DNA of 64,000 nt from contig NZ_CP136520.1 of the NCBI RefSeq assembly GCF_032813545.1, positions 5,078,001 through 5,142,000 of the forward strand, written 5' to 3'. Under the pieces are notes generated by a model that made no database searches, was not told the origin of the DNA, and saw only the letters and a list, made by a program, of their open reading frames with translations. Both the position numbers and the translations under genes were made by a program. The number at the start of each line of letters is the position of its first letter. The stretch's first letter is position 1. Of the stretch, positions 18,714 through 28,023 are shown piece by piece. The DNA is from Nodosilinea sp. E11 (GTDB lineage Bacteria; Cyanobacteriota; Cyanobacteriia; Phormidesmidales; Phormidesmidaceae).

Positions 18714-20609
18714 GTGCTTGAGAATGACCTGGCTAATCCGCCTACACCAATAGCAGCGATTGATCCATCTCCCCTCATCGTCCAGGCTGAGGATAGTTTG
18801 CAGCGGGTTTTACAGGCATTGGTTCAAGCCGCTAAAACCTACGCCCTGGTCTACCAAAATGCCAGCCTGGTCGGCGTCTTTAGCTACGCCAATGCCGCCG
18901 ATGCTGCGGCCCACCAGACCGACTTTAGCCAGGTACCTGCTCATCGGTGGATGACTCCTTTAACCGGTCTGCATCCCCTGCGATCGCCCCTTCCTGCATC
19001 TATAGCTCCCCTAGCATCGCTCGATCAGCTGCTGCCTGTGGTTGATCAGGCCCACAACTGGCTGGGGCTGATCGACGCCGAGCGGTTTTATGCGCTGCCT
19101 CCCTCGCTCGAGACCCACCTAGCCACCAGGGCCGAACTCACCGCTTGCCACTACTCAGAGACTTTATTTAAGCAGCAGCAAGAACAGCTAAGCCTGGCGC
19201 TTCAAGGAGCCCAAATGGGTACCTGGGACTGGGACTTAGCCCAGGGCACCATTGTCATTTCCGATCAGCAGCAGCAATTGTTAGGGTTGGCCATCGGCGA
19301 ATTTGACGGCAGCTACAATACCCTCTTTACCCACCTTCACCCCGACGACCAAGACCGGGTACACCAGGCTCTCCAGCAGGCGATTCGGTTGGGGCAGCGC
19401 TACGCCATCGAGTTTAGGGTGTGCCACACCGATGGCCGCACCCGTTGGCTATCGGCCCGAGGAAAAGTCTTTCAAGCTAGTAGCCAGTCCCCCCGGCTCG
19501 CTGGCGTCACCCTCGACGTCTCTGAGCAAAAACGGGTTGAAGCCGAAATTAAGCTCCAGTCGCAGCGAGAGCGCCTAGTGGGCGAAATTGCCCAGCGCAT
19601 TCGCAACTTGCTCGACCTAGACAGCATTTTGGAGCAAACCGTCACATCGGTACGAGAATTCATTGAGGCCGACCGGGTGATTGTGATCCGGCGGGGAGCC
19701 GCCATGAGTGGCGAGGTGATCCAAGAATCCTGCGCGTCAGCCTACTCCTCCATGCTGGGCTGGACCCTGCGCGACCCCTGGTCTGTGGGCGAGGCCTTTC
19801 TCAACCACTATCGAGTGGGTCGAGGCCTGGCAGTAGAGAACATTTACACGCAAAATTTGCCCCCTCACCAGTTGGCGTTTCTCAAATATTTTCAGATTCA
19901 GGCCGAGGTGGTCGTGCCGTTGCTTCACGAACAATCTCTATGGGGGCTTTTGGTTGCCCATCAATGCCGATCGACGCGGGCCTGGCAAACCTCTGATGTG
20001 CGCCTGCTGCAAAGTCTGGCTACCCAGGTGGGCATTGCCATTCACCAGGCTCGGCTTCACCGCAAACTGACCGTAGCCAACCAGCGGCTTAAGCACATGG
20101 CCTATCTCGACGGCCTCACCCAAGTAGCCAACCGTCGCCGGTTTGAGCAATATCTCGACCAAGAATGGCGGCGAATGAGCCGTGAGCAGGGGCCGCTAGC
20201 GGTGATTATGGCCGATATTGACTGCTTTAAGCACTTCAATGACCACTATGGCCATCAGGCGGGCGACAACTGTTTGCGGCTGGTAGCGCGCATCCTCCAT
20301 CGGGCCGCTCGGCGGCCTGGCGACCTGGTGGCCCGCTATGGCGGGGAAGAGTTTGTGATCGTGCTGCCTAACACCGACGCCAAGGGAGCCGAAACCGTAG
20401 CCGAAGACGTGCGCCTGCTGGTACGCAACCAGCAGATTCCCCACGAAGCCTCGACCGTAGACCAGGTGGTCACCCTCAGCCTGGGGGTGGCCAGCATTCT
20501 CCCTGGCCCTGATACTAGCTCTGACAACCTGATCAAGCAGGCTGACACCGCGCTGTACAAGGCTAAACATAACGGTCGTGATCAGGTCAGCGTGGCCCCT
20601 GACCTGTGA
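18714..20609 (+). CDS. Diguanylate cyclase: N-terminal CBS-like region, PAS, GAF, GGDEF
   Basis: A 631-residue predicted cyclic-di-GMP synthase. The N-terminal ~130 residues resemble a CBS-pair-like input (SLQRVLQALVQAAKTYALVY, LVGVFSYANA, NWLGLIDAERF). A PAS/PAC follows at about 155-285 (MGTWDWDLAQGTIVISDQ, TLDVSEQKRVEAE). A phytochrome-type GAF is at about 300-455 (EADRVIVIRRG, WGLLVAHQC). The GGDEF domain occupies about 465-627, with active site GGEEF (543-547) and I-site RPGD (534-537). The GAF-GGDEF half closely parallels that of the 10-14 kb cyclase, suggesting paralogy. The start is a GTG at 18714; no clear Shine-Dalgarno decides it. Confidence 0.9.
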   Translation: MLENDLANPPTPIAAIDPSPLIVQAEDSLQRVLQALVQAAKTYALVYQNASLVGVFSYANAADAAAHQTDFSQVPAHRWMTPLTGLHPLRSPLPASIAPLASLDQLLPVVDQAHNWLGLIDAERFYALPPSLETHLATRAELTACHYSETLFKQQQEQLSLALQGAQMGTWDWDLAQGTIVISDQQQQLLGLAIGEFDGSYNTLFTHLHPDDQDRVHQALQQAIRLGQRYAIEFRVCHTDGRTRWLSARGKVFQASSQSPRLAGVTLDVSEQKRVEAEIKLQSQRERLVGEIAQRIRNLLDLDSILEQTVTSVREFIEADRVIVIRRGAAMSGEVIQESCASAYSSMLGWTLRDPWSVGEAFLNHYRVGRGLAVENIYTQNLPPHQLAFLKYFQIQAEVVVPLLHEQSLWGLLVAHQCRSTRAWQTSDVRLLQSLATQVGIAIHQARLHRKLTVANQRLKHMAYLDGLTQVANRRRFEQYLDQEWRRMSREQGPLAVIMADIDCFKHFNDHYGHQAGDNCLRLVARILHRAARRPGDLVARYGGEEFVIVLPNTDAKGAETVAEDVRLLVRNQQIPHEASTVDQVVTLSLGVASILPGPDTSSDNLIKQADTALYKAKHNGRDQVSVAPDL

Positions 20610-20886
20610 CCTCTCGCCTCACCGCTGGCGATAGTCTCCGCGTGAACCCAGCTGCCGCCGCCGTCGCAGTCTCTGTCGCGGTCTCTGTCGCAGTGGCCAC
20701 CGTCGCTAAACTGTACCTACCGGGTCTCACGAGTCAGTGGGGAGCCTCGCTACAATCACTATTCTCAGGACATTTTCAGGTCGATGGCGTTTAATACCGA
20801 TCGCGGTTGCTATCGGCTGGCACTTGGCCTCAGCCCCATCGCCTTGGCGATCGCATTACCATTGCTGTTTTATCACCGTAGGGTTC

Positions 20887-21894
20887 ATGGTTCAGTCTCC
20901 CCCGCATTCTGCTACCGCCGTCACTCCGTTTGAGCAACGGCTCGATCAGCCCCTCAGTAAACTGCCGGTTACCGTGCTGCAAATTAACTTGGGGCGCAAG
21001 TGTAACTTGGCCTGTACCCACTGCCATGTCGAGGCTGGCCCTAAGCGTACCGAGGAGTTATCGCCCGCCATTACCGATCAGCTAATAGAGCTGATGCACC
21101 GGTTTCCGCAAATTACCACGGTAGATTTGACCGGCGGTGCCCCTGAGATGAACTACGGATTTCGTCCCCTGGCCGAAACTGCCCGAGCCTTGGGCAAAAC
21201 TGTGATCGTGCGCTCTAACCTAACTATTTTCTTTGCCCCTGGCTATGACGATTTGCCCGAGTACTTTGCCCGCCACCAGCTGCATGTAGTTGCCTCGCTG
21301 CCCTGCTATTTAGAAGACAATGTCGATCAGCAGCGGGGGGCCGGGGTCTACAGCGACTCGATTCGAGCCTTGCAGCGGCTCAACCAGCTGGGCTATGGCC
21401 ACGACCCGGCCCTGTGCCTTGATCTGGTCTACAACCCGCCAGTGCCCCGCAATGCTGATTTTTCGCTTACCCCCAGTCAGGCGGCACTACAGCGTGACTA
21501 CGCTGCCTATCTGCGATCGCACTTTGACATTGCCTTTAACCAGCTCTACACCATTACCAACCTGCCCATAGGCCGGGTCAAACAATACCTCAAAGGCAAA
21601 GCGCTCTACTGGCCCTACCTGCGCTTTTTGGCCGACCACCACAACCCCGCCACCGTCGACAACCTAATGTGCCGCCACCAACTCTCTGTTGACTACGAAG
21701 GCAACCTCTACGACTGCGACTTTAATCAAATGGAGGCGCTCCCCAGTCGATCGCCCGGCGGACAGCCCCTCACCGTTGCCGATCTGCTAGCGGCTAACTC
21801 CTTAGATGTGGCGCAGCAGGTTCAGACTCGAACCTACTGCTACGGCTGCACGGCCGGTAGCGGCTCTAGCTGCGGGGGGGCACTGACAGACTAG
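20887..21894 (+). CDS. arsS: ArsS-type radical SAM protein (arsenosugar biosynthesis family)
   Basis: Radical SAM enzyme of about 335 residues with the cluster motif C39-N-L-A-C43-T-H-C46 and the glycine motif DLTGGAPEMN. The C-terminal region carries extra cysteines (RTYCYGCTAGSGSSCGG), as in the family annotated ArsS, which converts methylated arsenic to arsenosugar precursors. The open frame begins at 20737, but the ATG at 20887 (MVQSPPHSATAVTPFEQRL) gives the family's usual length and is preferred. ArsM, the usual partner, is not next to it. Its stop codon overlaps the stop of the convergent gene by four bases. The function is known from the family only. Confidence 0.87.
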   Translation: MVQSPPHSATAVTPFEQRLDQPLSKLPVTVLQINLGRKCNLACTHCHVEAGPKRTEELSPAITDQLIELMHRFPQITTVDLTGGAPEMNYGFRPLAETARALGKTVIVRSNLTIFFAPGYDDLPEYFARHQLHVVASLPCYLEDNVDQQRGAGVYSDSIRALQRLNQLGYGHDPALCLDLVYNPPVPRNADFSLTPSQAALQRDYAAYLRSHFDIAFNQLYTITNLPIGRVKQYLKGKALYWPYLRFLADHHNPATVDNLMCRHQLSVDYEGNLYDCDFNQMEALPSRSPGGQPLTVADLLAANSLDVAQQVQTRTYCYGCTAGSGSSCGGALTD

Positions 21895-22535
21895 GGCATC
21901 GGAAAATCGGCGGCCACAGCTTTACCCTCTAGGCCCAGGGCAGAGGCATATTTTTGAATAAAGGCGCGAATGTAAAACGGCTCTGGCAACTGTTTCAGGT
22001 TACCGGTCTCGATCGCCTTGAGGGTGTAGGGCTGAATAAACGTCTGCTGGTACATATCGTCTAGGGAAAGCGCTTTTTCTAGACGGAGCTGCTGTAGACG
22101 GGTGCCAACTTTTTTCAGCCAGGCCTGCTGCACTGCCGCAAAATCGGCCTTGGCCTGAAGCTTGCTGGCCAACGTGTCATGAATATAGTCACGCTGCTCA
22201 GAAAACCGGGCTGAGGTGGCTGGGGTAGCCACGGTTTGGGGGCGGGCCGAAATGGTGTCGGGGCGAGGTTGAGCAGTAATGCGCTGGGGAGGGGGTGCGG
22301 TCGTGCGGGCGTTGGTCTCTTCGACGGTGGTGCCTTCGGTTTCGCTGGCTTGCAGGCGTTGATCAAGGCGGTACCGATTGAGCAGGCCAAGGGCTACCAG
22401 GGTGGTGACTGGCAGAGTTGCCACCGCCACCTGTTGAGCCGCCATCGACATTGCCGCCGTTGCCCCTGCCCCTACAATCAGCGCATATTCTGACGCAGGG
22501 GTCAGCTTAGAGCCAGAAAATTGAGAAGTTTTCAT
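21891..22535 (-). CDS. Membrane protein with C-terminal RodZ-like helix-turn-helix
   Basis: A 214-residue protein. A hydrophobic segment near residues 18-48 (ALIVGAGATAAMSMAAQQVA, LPVTTLVALGLL) is followed by a basic/Pro-rich linker (about 55-110). The C-terminal domain (about 140-212: LQQLRLEKALSLDDMYQQT, YTLKAIETGNLKQLPEPFYI) matches the HTH domain found at the N-terminus of RodZ, including the typical PEPFYIRAFIQKYA. The order is reversed relative to RodZ (membrane first, HTH last). It could be an envelope/cytoskeletal or regulatory protein; I do not assign RodZ function. Confidence 0.75.
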   Translation of the reverse strand: MKTSQFSGSKLTPASEYALIVGAGATAAMSMAAQQVAVATLPVTTLVALGLLNRYRLDQRLQASETEGTTVEETNARTTAPPPQRITAQPRPDTISARPQTVATPATSARFSEQRDYIHDTLASKLQAKADFAAVQQAWLKKVGTRLQQLRLEKALSLDDMYQQTFIQPYTLKAIETGNLKQLPEPFYIRAFIQKYASALGLEGKAVAADFPMP

Positions 22536-22779
22536 AGCACCTTTAAATAAGTCTCATAAATTACCTTTTCACTGCTGGTAGCTACCCATCCGGAAGGAGC
22601 GACTTTAAAATGCTCCGCTCGAGTGTTTAATCAAGTCTTTTACTCAGGCCGCTACTGGCGCTGTGGTTGGTTGCAGTAGTAGACCTAGTTTTCTCCGACC
22701 CGGTTCCCCCAGCCAGCGATCGCCCCCGAGCAGTCTCTCTAGGGGTGACCTAGCCAGGTACCACCAACCGCCCATCGGC

Positions 22780-23628
22780 TTACCGGGGCCACACCCGCGA
22801 GACAGCAGCTTCTCGCCCCAGGTAAAGGGGGCGCAAATATTGCCAGGCCGCCACAAACCACCGTTGCGCCGCCTGGCTCGACGGCCCCCGATAGCGACAG
22901 AGCAGCCCTTCGGTTAAGCGGGTGACGCCAACATCGCCAGGCTGAGATCTCGGCCAGAGCTGTCGCAGAGCCGTAATCTGGTCGGGGGTGGGTCGGTAGC
23001 CTACCACGGCAAAGCTGCCCACGACCGGCTGCCCCGCCAGCGCGTTGGGGCTGTGAAGCGATGGGCTGCCCCCAATCAGGTGCTGGCGATCGAGCCATAG
23101 GGGCTGGTCAGCTTGCCAGACTTCGAGGTGCGATCGCCAGTGGCCCTGGTCAAAGGTTTCACCGCGAGCACTGCGGCCAAATCGGGTGATCTCCCAACCG
23201 CTCCAGATCGCCCCGGGGGCCAGGTTGACCCGCAAATCTTGGTGGTAGTGGGCGTGGTTAAACACAATGGTTTCCTGGGGCATCCACTCTAAGCAACTGC
23301 CGGGGGCCAGGGTAATCTCTACCCGCTGGCTCGACTGAGCTTCAGTCTCGCTACCGTAGACCTTGCTGGCGGCGGCAGTGGTCACGAGCACCTGACTCCC
23401 CGCCTCGGCCTGAAGCGCGATCGCCAGGCTGTCGCCCCCCACCAAGCCACCAGCGGTGTGCACTAACACGCTGTGGCAGAGCGCATCTCCTTCGGGATAA
23501 AGCGCCCGCTGCACTCGCAGGGGCGCACGGGTATAAGTTTGAGTCGGAATGCATCGGCCGGCCTCTACGGCGTAGCCAAGGTGGGCAACCCCCTGCCAAC
23601 CCCGGGGTTCAGAACGTGACTGCACCAT
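22780..23628 (-). CDS. ureD: Urease accessory protein UreD
   Basis: UreD (UreH) with UreF and UreG helps deliver nickel and CO2 to apo-urease. The 282-residue protein shows the family's conserved motifs: LHTAGGLVGGD-like (VHTAGGLVGGDSL), TTAAASKVYGS, LEWMPQETIVF and ARGETF. No other urease genes are in the window, which fits cyanobacterial genomes where ure genes are scattered. Six bases separate its start from the stop of the upstream DUF3318 gene, so the two are probably co-transcribed. Confidence 0.93.
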   Translation of the reverse strand: MVQSRSEPRGWQGVAHLGYAVEAGRCIPTQTYTRAPLRVQRALYPEGDALCHSVLVHTAGGLVGGDSLAIALQAEAGSQVLVTTAAASKVYGSETEAQSSQRVEITLAPGSCLEWMPQETIVFNHAHYHQDLRVNLAPGAIWSGWEITRFGRSARGETFDQGHWRSHLEVWQADQPLWLDRQHLIGGSPSLHSPNALAGQPVVGSFAVVGYRPTPDQITALRQLWPRSQPGDVGVTRLTEGLLCRYRGPSSQAAQRWFVAAWQYLRPLYLGREAAVSRVWPR

Positions 23629-23634
23629 AGTGGC

Positions 23635-24249
23635 CTAGCGTAGGTAGCTCTCGGGGACCGAAAATTCTGATCGCCCCGTTTGCACCCGCAGGTTTTGGCA
23701 GCGAATTAACTCATTTACCGTGAGCACCTGCCGGCCTTCGAGGGGGGGCACCGCCTCAATGGCACGAATCAGGGCCTCGGCTGCCTGTGCCTGGTCGTAG
23801 CCCCGCCGCTGGGCTACCTGCACCGCCTTATCGTCGGCGGCAATATCAATTTGGGGGCCAGTCACTCCGCGCCAAATTTGCCAACCGGCCAGCGCCGCAA
23901 CCCCGGCAGCGGCAAGCACCCCAACGGCATCTCCTTGGGCCAGTTCCACCACACCTCCGGCCAGCCCGGCCCCAGCCAGCGCCTGATACCAGTTGGGCTT
24001 AAGCACATTGGCCAGGGTAACCCAGCACACGGTGCGCAAAAACAGCAGGTCGCGTTCGGCAACCGATAGCTGATGCCAGCGATCGAGGTTAATTGACACG
24101 GCGTGGGTTTGTTGCCACGGGCGCGGAAACTCAGCCTTGATCACGTCTAGCTGGCGCTCGTTGAGCATGAGCTTAGTCTTCATCCGGGCTGTAGCGGGCA
24201 TCAGCTCGCGCAGGCGACCTATTTCTGCGTTGGGGTTAACCACGGCCAT
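23635..24249 (-). CDS. DUF3318 family protein
   Basis: Matches the cyanobacteria-restricted DUF3318 family by its opening NPNAEIGRLRELMPATARMKTK and the hydrophobic centre (CWVTLANVLKPNWYQALAGAGL, AVGVLAAAGVAALAGWQIW), which gives two probable membrane helices. The open frame runs to 24315, but the internal ATG at 24249 (MAVVNPNAEIGRL) is the family start. The function is unknown. It lies just upstream of ureD on the same strand. Confidence 0.8.
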   Translation of the reverse strand: MAVVNPNAEIGRLRELMPATARMKTKLMLNERQLDVIKAEFPRPWQQTHAVSINLDRWHQLSVAERDLLFLRTVCWVTLANVLKPNWYQALAGAGLAGGVVELAQGDAVGVLAAAGVAALAGWQIWRGVTGPQIDIAADDKAVQVAQRRGYDQAQAAEALIRAIEAVPPLEGRQVLTVNELIRCQNLRVQTGRSEFSVPESYLR

Positions 24250-24324
24250 GTCGTCCCAAAAATCACCCCTAAGCCTACCACTTCTAACCGCTAGACGGTA
24301 GAGATGATGGGGCATAGCCCCCGC

Positions 24325-24522
24325 TCAACGCAGACCGAGCCAGCTAAAAAACGTCTGGCCTGTGACTAGCTCTAGCAGCAGCAGCGCCACAAAGCCGACC
24401 ATAGCAAACCGCCCGTTGATGCGCTCGGCGTAGCGAGTCCAGCCAAAGCCGGGGGTAGGCTCTGGCGGTACCCCAGAGCCCTCGGGGTTGGGGGGAGCTG
24501 AATTGGCAGAATCTTGGACCAT
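24325..24522 (-). CDS. High-light-inducible protein (HLIP/SCP), single chlorophyll-binding helix
   Basis: A 65-residue thylakoid protein with the one-helix chlorophyll a/b-binding signature [20 protein letters not shown], including the Glu/Asn-Arg residues (ExxNGRxAM) that ligate chlorophyll and lock helix pairs. The N-terminal 30 residues are Pro/Ser-rich. HLIPs dimerise, bind chlorophyll and carotenoid, and protect photosystem II assembly intermediates. Closely related paralogues are not separable by eye, so no number is given. Confidence 0.92.
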   Translation of the reverse strand: MVQDSANSAPPNPEGSGVPPEPTPGFGWTRYAERINGRFAMVGFVALLLLELVTGQTFFSWLGLR

Positions 24523-24993
24523 GGGAACGGAGGCTCCTTGAGTACTGTGCAGGAGGATTCTATCCCAAGTTACCCAGGCGAAAAAATCGCCCTAGACAAC
24601 GGGAGCGTGCCTGGCAGTTAGAAAACGATGGCTGTAACCAGTCTATTTGAGCCGTTTCTCTAAGAAACTCTCAAACGTTTGAATGAGTTTGGCATCAGTT
24701 TGTGCTCAGGTATGACTCTCCTAAATTGGGGGATCATCTCTTACTTTTGAGCGACTTCACTTTGAGGAGCGATCCCTTAACTTGAGTTCAGGACGTGTGA
24801 AGTCTAGCCTTTTGTCCTGTTTTCCATTGATCCTAGGCAACTGCTATTTTCTTAACCCAACTTTTTAGCTTTAAGAAAAGTCTGGCAGAAGTTTAGAGGT
24901 GGACAAAAACAAGCTAACTCACAATCCAAGGCTTTTCTGTCGACCGACAGACATTCACGAGTCTTAAATAGCTACTCAATTTGGAGGTAACGT
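24523..24993. other. Intergenic region upstream of the PGQ-repeat gene
   Basis: A 471-bp region of lower GC content. It contains the perfect short hairpin TCTGTCG-ac-CGACAGA (24936-24951), about 43 nt before the start codon, and a strong ribosome site GGAGGT at 24982-24987. Together these suggest a long 5' untranslated region for the downstream secreted protein. No gene is apparent. Confidence 0.5.
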
Positions 24994-25872
24994 ATGAACC
25001 GACTATCTATAGGAACAATTTCAGCGCTTTTTCTGGCTGGTGCCGTTTCGCCTGCTGCATTTGCCAATGTAGGTGAGAGCGTCCAGTCTCAGAGCCAAAC
25101 CGTTAGCCAGGTGCCGGGCCAACCTCGTACCCCAGCCCAGACTCCGACGCCTGGTCAGGGGTCGGGGCAAACCTTGCCTGGGCAAACGCCGGGACAAGGT
25201 CCGGGACAGTTTCCCCCTAGCCAAAACCAAGCGCCAGGGCAAACTCCTGGTCAAATGCAAACGCCTAACCAACCCCAAACACCAGGCCAGGTTCAGGTTC
25301 CCCAGCAGCAACCTTCCGGTCAGGGTTCCGGCTTAACTCTTCCCGGCCAAACCCCTGGGCAAGGCCCTGGTCAGTTTCCCCCTAGCCAGAACCAAACCCC
25401 TGGTCAGATGCAACAGACCCCTGGTCAGATGCAGCAGAATCCTGGTCAGCCTCAAGTGCCCCAGCAGCAACCTTCCGGTCAGGGTTCTGGCTTAACTCTT
25501 CCCGGCCAAACCCCTGGGCAAGGCCCTGGTCAGTTTCCCCCTAGCCAGAACCAAACTCCTGGCCAAATGCAGCAGACTCCTAGTACTGAGTTTCGGGGCA
25601 TGGGCACCGGTGCAGCAGGTATGACTACTGAAAACGTTAGCCCGTTTCAACTAGCCTACATGGCTATTCGAGGCGACCTAGATGGCCAAGGCATGAATGG
25701 TCCTAACCACATGCTTCAGGACTTGCGCCGGGGTAATGCGCGGGGTCAAGATATTGTTGAGGCCGCTGCCAACCAGGGCCTTATCAATAGTACCAAGATC
25801 GAAGACAGCGGTTATGTCAACCAAGTCAACCAAGTCTTGCGGATGAGAACCCGCGACTTCAGAAGCAACTAA
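24994..25872 (+). CDS. Secreted Pro/Gly/Gln-repeat protein of unknown function
   Basis: A 292-residue predicted exported protein. The signal peptide (residues 1-25) has the cleavage-like AAFA-NVG. The middle region (about 35-200) is low complexity, built from PGQ triplets, with a larger unit recurring about three times (core LPGQTPGQGPGQFPPSQNQ). The last two copies are nearly identical in DNA (about 25300-25420 and 25458-25575). The C-terminal ~85 residues (SPFQLAYMAIRGDLDGQGMN, IEDSGYVNQVNQVLRMRT) are a compact, non-repetitive domain that I do not recognise. The start is set by GGAGGT 7 nt upstream of the ATG. It may be a cell-surface or matrix protein; this is inference only. Confidence 0.85.
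   Translation: MNRLSIGTISALFLAGAVSPAAFANVGESVQSQSQTVSQVPGQPRTPAQTPTPGQGSGQTLPGQTPGQGPGQFPPSQNQAPGQTPGQMQTPNQPQTPGQVQVPQQQPSGQGSGLTLPGQTPGQGPGQFPPSQNQTPGQMQQTPGQMQQNPGQPQVPQQQPSGQGSGLTLPGQTPGQGPGQFPPSQNQTPGQMQQTPSTEFRGMGTGAAGMTTENVSPFQLAYMAIRGDLDGQGMNGPNHMLQDLRRGNARGQDIVEAAANQGLINSTKIEDSGYVNQVNQVLRMRTRDFRSN
25300..25575 (+). repeat. Direct ~115-bp repeats in the PGQ protein gene
   Basis: Two nearly identical units start with CCCCAGCAGCAACCTTCCGG (near 25302 and 25460) and differ by only a few bases over about 115 bp. A diverged third copy lies at about 25148-25250. High DNA identity implies recent duplication or gene conversion. Confidence 0.85.
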
Positions 25873-25919
25873 GCTCTTTGTAGCGATGGTTGATACCAAC
25901 GTCAATCGTTGATGAATCT

Positions 25920-25966
25920 AATCCCCTGCTTGTAGTCGATGTTGATCGAGGTATGAGCGGGGGATT
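25920..25966 (+). terminator. Terminator after the PGQ-repeat gene
   Basis: Stem AATCCCCTGCT (25920-25930) with AGCGGGGGATT (25956-25966), one G-T wobble and a 25-nt loop, followed by AACTGTTTTG. It is placed about 50 bp after the stop codon. The rest of the 25873-26182 gap is presumed leuA promoter; I see no other element. Confidence 0.65.
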
Positions 25967-26182
25967 AACTGTTTTGTATTCGAGCGCGTGGCTGTGTCAC
26001 CGAACGATCAGAATATTATGGGCTAAGTCATAGCGAATCCGACTTTGTGCCGGTAGAATAGTTAGACCCGATACATTTATCTGATCTGCGCCAGGGCCGG
26101 ACAGTTTTCTGGTGGTCATTCTCTAGAAACGGCTCTACCGTCGATTCAGCACCCTTTACCGTCTACTCCGTGGAAGATTATT

Positions 26183-27802
26183 ATGAGCAATCCGCCCAGC
26201 CCCGATCGCATTTTGATCTTCGATACTACCCTGCGCGACGGTGAGCAGTCGCCGGGGGCTACCCTCAATGTCGAAGAGAAGTTGGTGATCGCCAAGCAGC
26301 TGGCGCGACTAGGGGTTGACATCATCGAAGCTGGGTTCCCCTTTGCTAGCCCCGGTGACTTTGAAGCGGTGCAAAAAATTGCGCGGGAGGTGGGCACCGA
26401 CACTGGCCCTACCATCTGCGGCCTGGCCCGTGCCACCAAGGGCGACATCGAGCGGGCGGGTGAGGCGATCAAGCCCGCTGCCAAGGGCCGAATTCATACC
26501 TTTTTGGCCACCTCCGATATTCACATGCAGTACAAACTGCGCAAGAGCCGGGAGGAAGTGCTAGCGATCGCCCCGGAGATGGTGGCCTACGCCAAGACCT
26601 TCACTGACGATGTCGAGTTTTCGCCCGAAGATGCGGGCCGCTCTGACCCCGAGTTTCTCTATCAGGTGCTGGAGGCGGCGATCGCGGCTGGAGCCACCAC
26701 CGTCAACATTCCCGACACCGTGGGCTATCTGACCCCGAGCGAGTTTGGCGGCCTGATTCGCGGCATTAAAGCCAACGTGCCCAACATTGACCAGGCGGTG
26801 ATCTCCGTCCACGGCCACAATGACCTGGGCCTGGCGGTAGCCAACTTTCTCGAAGCGGTAAAGGCTGGGGCGCGCCAGCTCGAATGCACTATCAACGGCA
26901 TTGGCGAACGGGCAGGTAATGCAGCCCTCGAAGAACTGGTTATGGCCATGCATGTGCGCCGCGCCTTCTACAACCCCTTCCTCGGTCGCCCCGCCGACTC
27001 GGAAGCGCCCCTGACCAACATCGACACCCGCCAGATCTACAAGACCTCGCGGCTGGTGTCGAACCTGACCGGCATGTTTGTGCAGCCCAACAAGGCGATC
27101 GTGGGAGCCAATGCCTTTGCCCACGAGTCGGGCATCCACCAAGACGGCGTACTCAAAAACAAGCTCACCTACGAGATCATGGATGCCACCTCCATCGGTC
27201 TCACCGACAACCAGATCGTGCTGGGCAAGCATTCAGGCCGCAACGCTTTTCGCACCCGCCTGCAAGAACTGGGCTACGATCTCGACGATCAGGCCCTTAA
27301 CCGTGCCTTTTTGCGGTTTAAAGAGCTGGCCGACAAGAAAAAAGAAATCACCGACTGGGATATTGAATCGATCGTCAATGACGAAACCCAGCAGTCGCCG
27401 GAGCATTTCCACCTCGACCTGGTGCAGGTCTCCTGCGGTGACAGCGCCAAGCCCACCGCCACCGTCACTATTCGCACCCCCGATGGCCAAGAGCTGATGG
27501 ATGCGGCGATCGGCACTGGGCCTGTGGATGCGGTCTACAGGGCGATCAACCGAGTGGTGGATATTCCCAATGAGCTAATTGAGTTTTCGGTGCAGTCGGT
27601 GACGGCGGGCATTGATGCTCTAGGCGAAGTCACCATTCGCGTGCGTCATGAAGACCGAGTGTTTTCGGGCCATGCGGCGAATACCGACATTGTGGTGGCC
27701 TCGGCCCACGCCTACCTGCACGCCCTTAACCGGTTGTACACGGCGCTGCAAAATGGCCAAAGCGTTCATCCCCAGCGGGATGCGGTGGCCGCTTCGCTGT
27801 AA
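26183..27802 (+). CDS. leuA: 2-isopropylmalate synthase
   Basis: First committed step of leucine synthesis: acetyl-CoA plus 2-oxoisovalerate gives 2-isopropylmalate. The 539-residue enzyme has the HMGL-type TIM barrel with the signature [13 protein letters not shown] near the N-terminus, the metal-binding segment [25 protein letters not shown], and the C-terminal LeuA regulatory domain (about 400-520) that normally binds leucine for feedback inhibition. The ATG at 26183 gives the standard cyanobacterial N-terminus. It is monocistronic by context. Confidence 0.97.
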   Translation: MSNPPSPDRILIFDTTLRDGEQSPGATLNVEEKLVIAKQLARLGVDIIEAGFPFASPGDFEAVQKIAREVGTDTGPTICGLARATKGDIERAGEAIKPAAKGRIHTFLATSDIHMQYKLRKSREEVLAIAPEMVAYAKTFTDDVEFSPEDAGRSDPEFLYQVLEAAIAAGATTVNIPDTVGYLTPSEFGGLIRGIKANVPNIDQAVISVHGHNDLGLAVANFLEAVKAGARQLECTINGIGERAGNAALEELVMAMHVRRAFYNPFLGRPADSEAPLTNIDTRQIYKTSRLVSNLTGMFVQPNKAIVGANAFAHESGIHQDGVLKNKLTYEIMDATSIGLTDNQIVLGKHSGRNAFRTRLQELGYDLDDQALNRAFLRFKELADKKKEITDWDIESIVNDETQQSPEHFHLDLVQVSCGDSAKPTATVTIRTPDGQELMDAAIGTGPVDAVYRAINRVVDIPNELIEFSVQSVTAGIDALGEVTIRVRHEDRVFSGHAANTDIVVASAHAYLHALNRLYTALQNGQSVHPQRDAVAASL

Positions 27803-27916
27803 AACACTACGCAATGCTTTGAACGCTTGGTTGGCTCAATGGCGCGCTAGGCTCCATCGAACCCATCTAATGGCATGACTGTGGCTAGTGGCCGCGCTAG
27901 ATGAACGCAGCGAAGT

Positions 27917-28023
27917 AATACAAATCCGAATGGTATAACCCCGATTCCCAAAAGGCCAAACTGCAGGGGTGCATCGCATGCGCCCTGCTAAACCGGGGAG
28001 ACCTAAACAGGATTCAGTATAAG
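27917..28023 (+). repeat. Dispersed MITE-like palindromic repeat, copy B (full length)
   Basis: About 107 bp, starting AATACAAATCCGAATGGTAT and ending AGGATTCAGTATAA, so the ends are imperfect terminal inverted repeats (ATAC..AATCC type). The centre is the imperfect palindrome GCAGGGGTGCAT/ATGCGCCCTGC. It is colinear with the inverted copy at 43108-43214 and similar to copies at 15655 and 28221. No ORF is inside. The rest of the 27803-28368 gap holds a short palindrome CAGTGAC-N7-GTCACTG (28081-28101). Confidence 0.75.

Noticed and set aside
20606-20794. 62-codon Ala/Val-rich frame after the cyclase
   Set aside because: Produced by a short 12-bp tandem repeat (GTCTCTGTCGC); no ribosome site.
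25148-25575. Possible CRISPR-like direct repeats
   Set aside because: They encode the PGQ protein in frame and lack spacer variation.
26561-27232. 223-codon open frame antisense to leuA
   Set aside because: Shadow of the leuA coding sequence.
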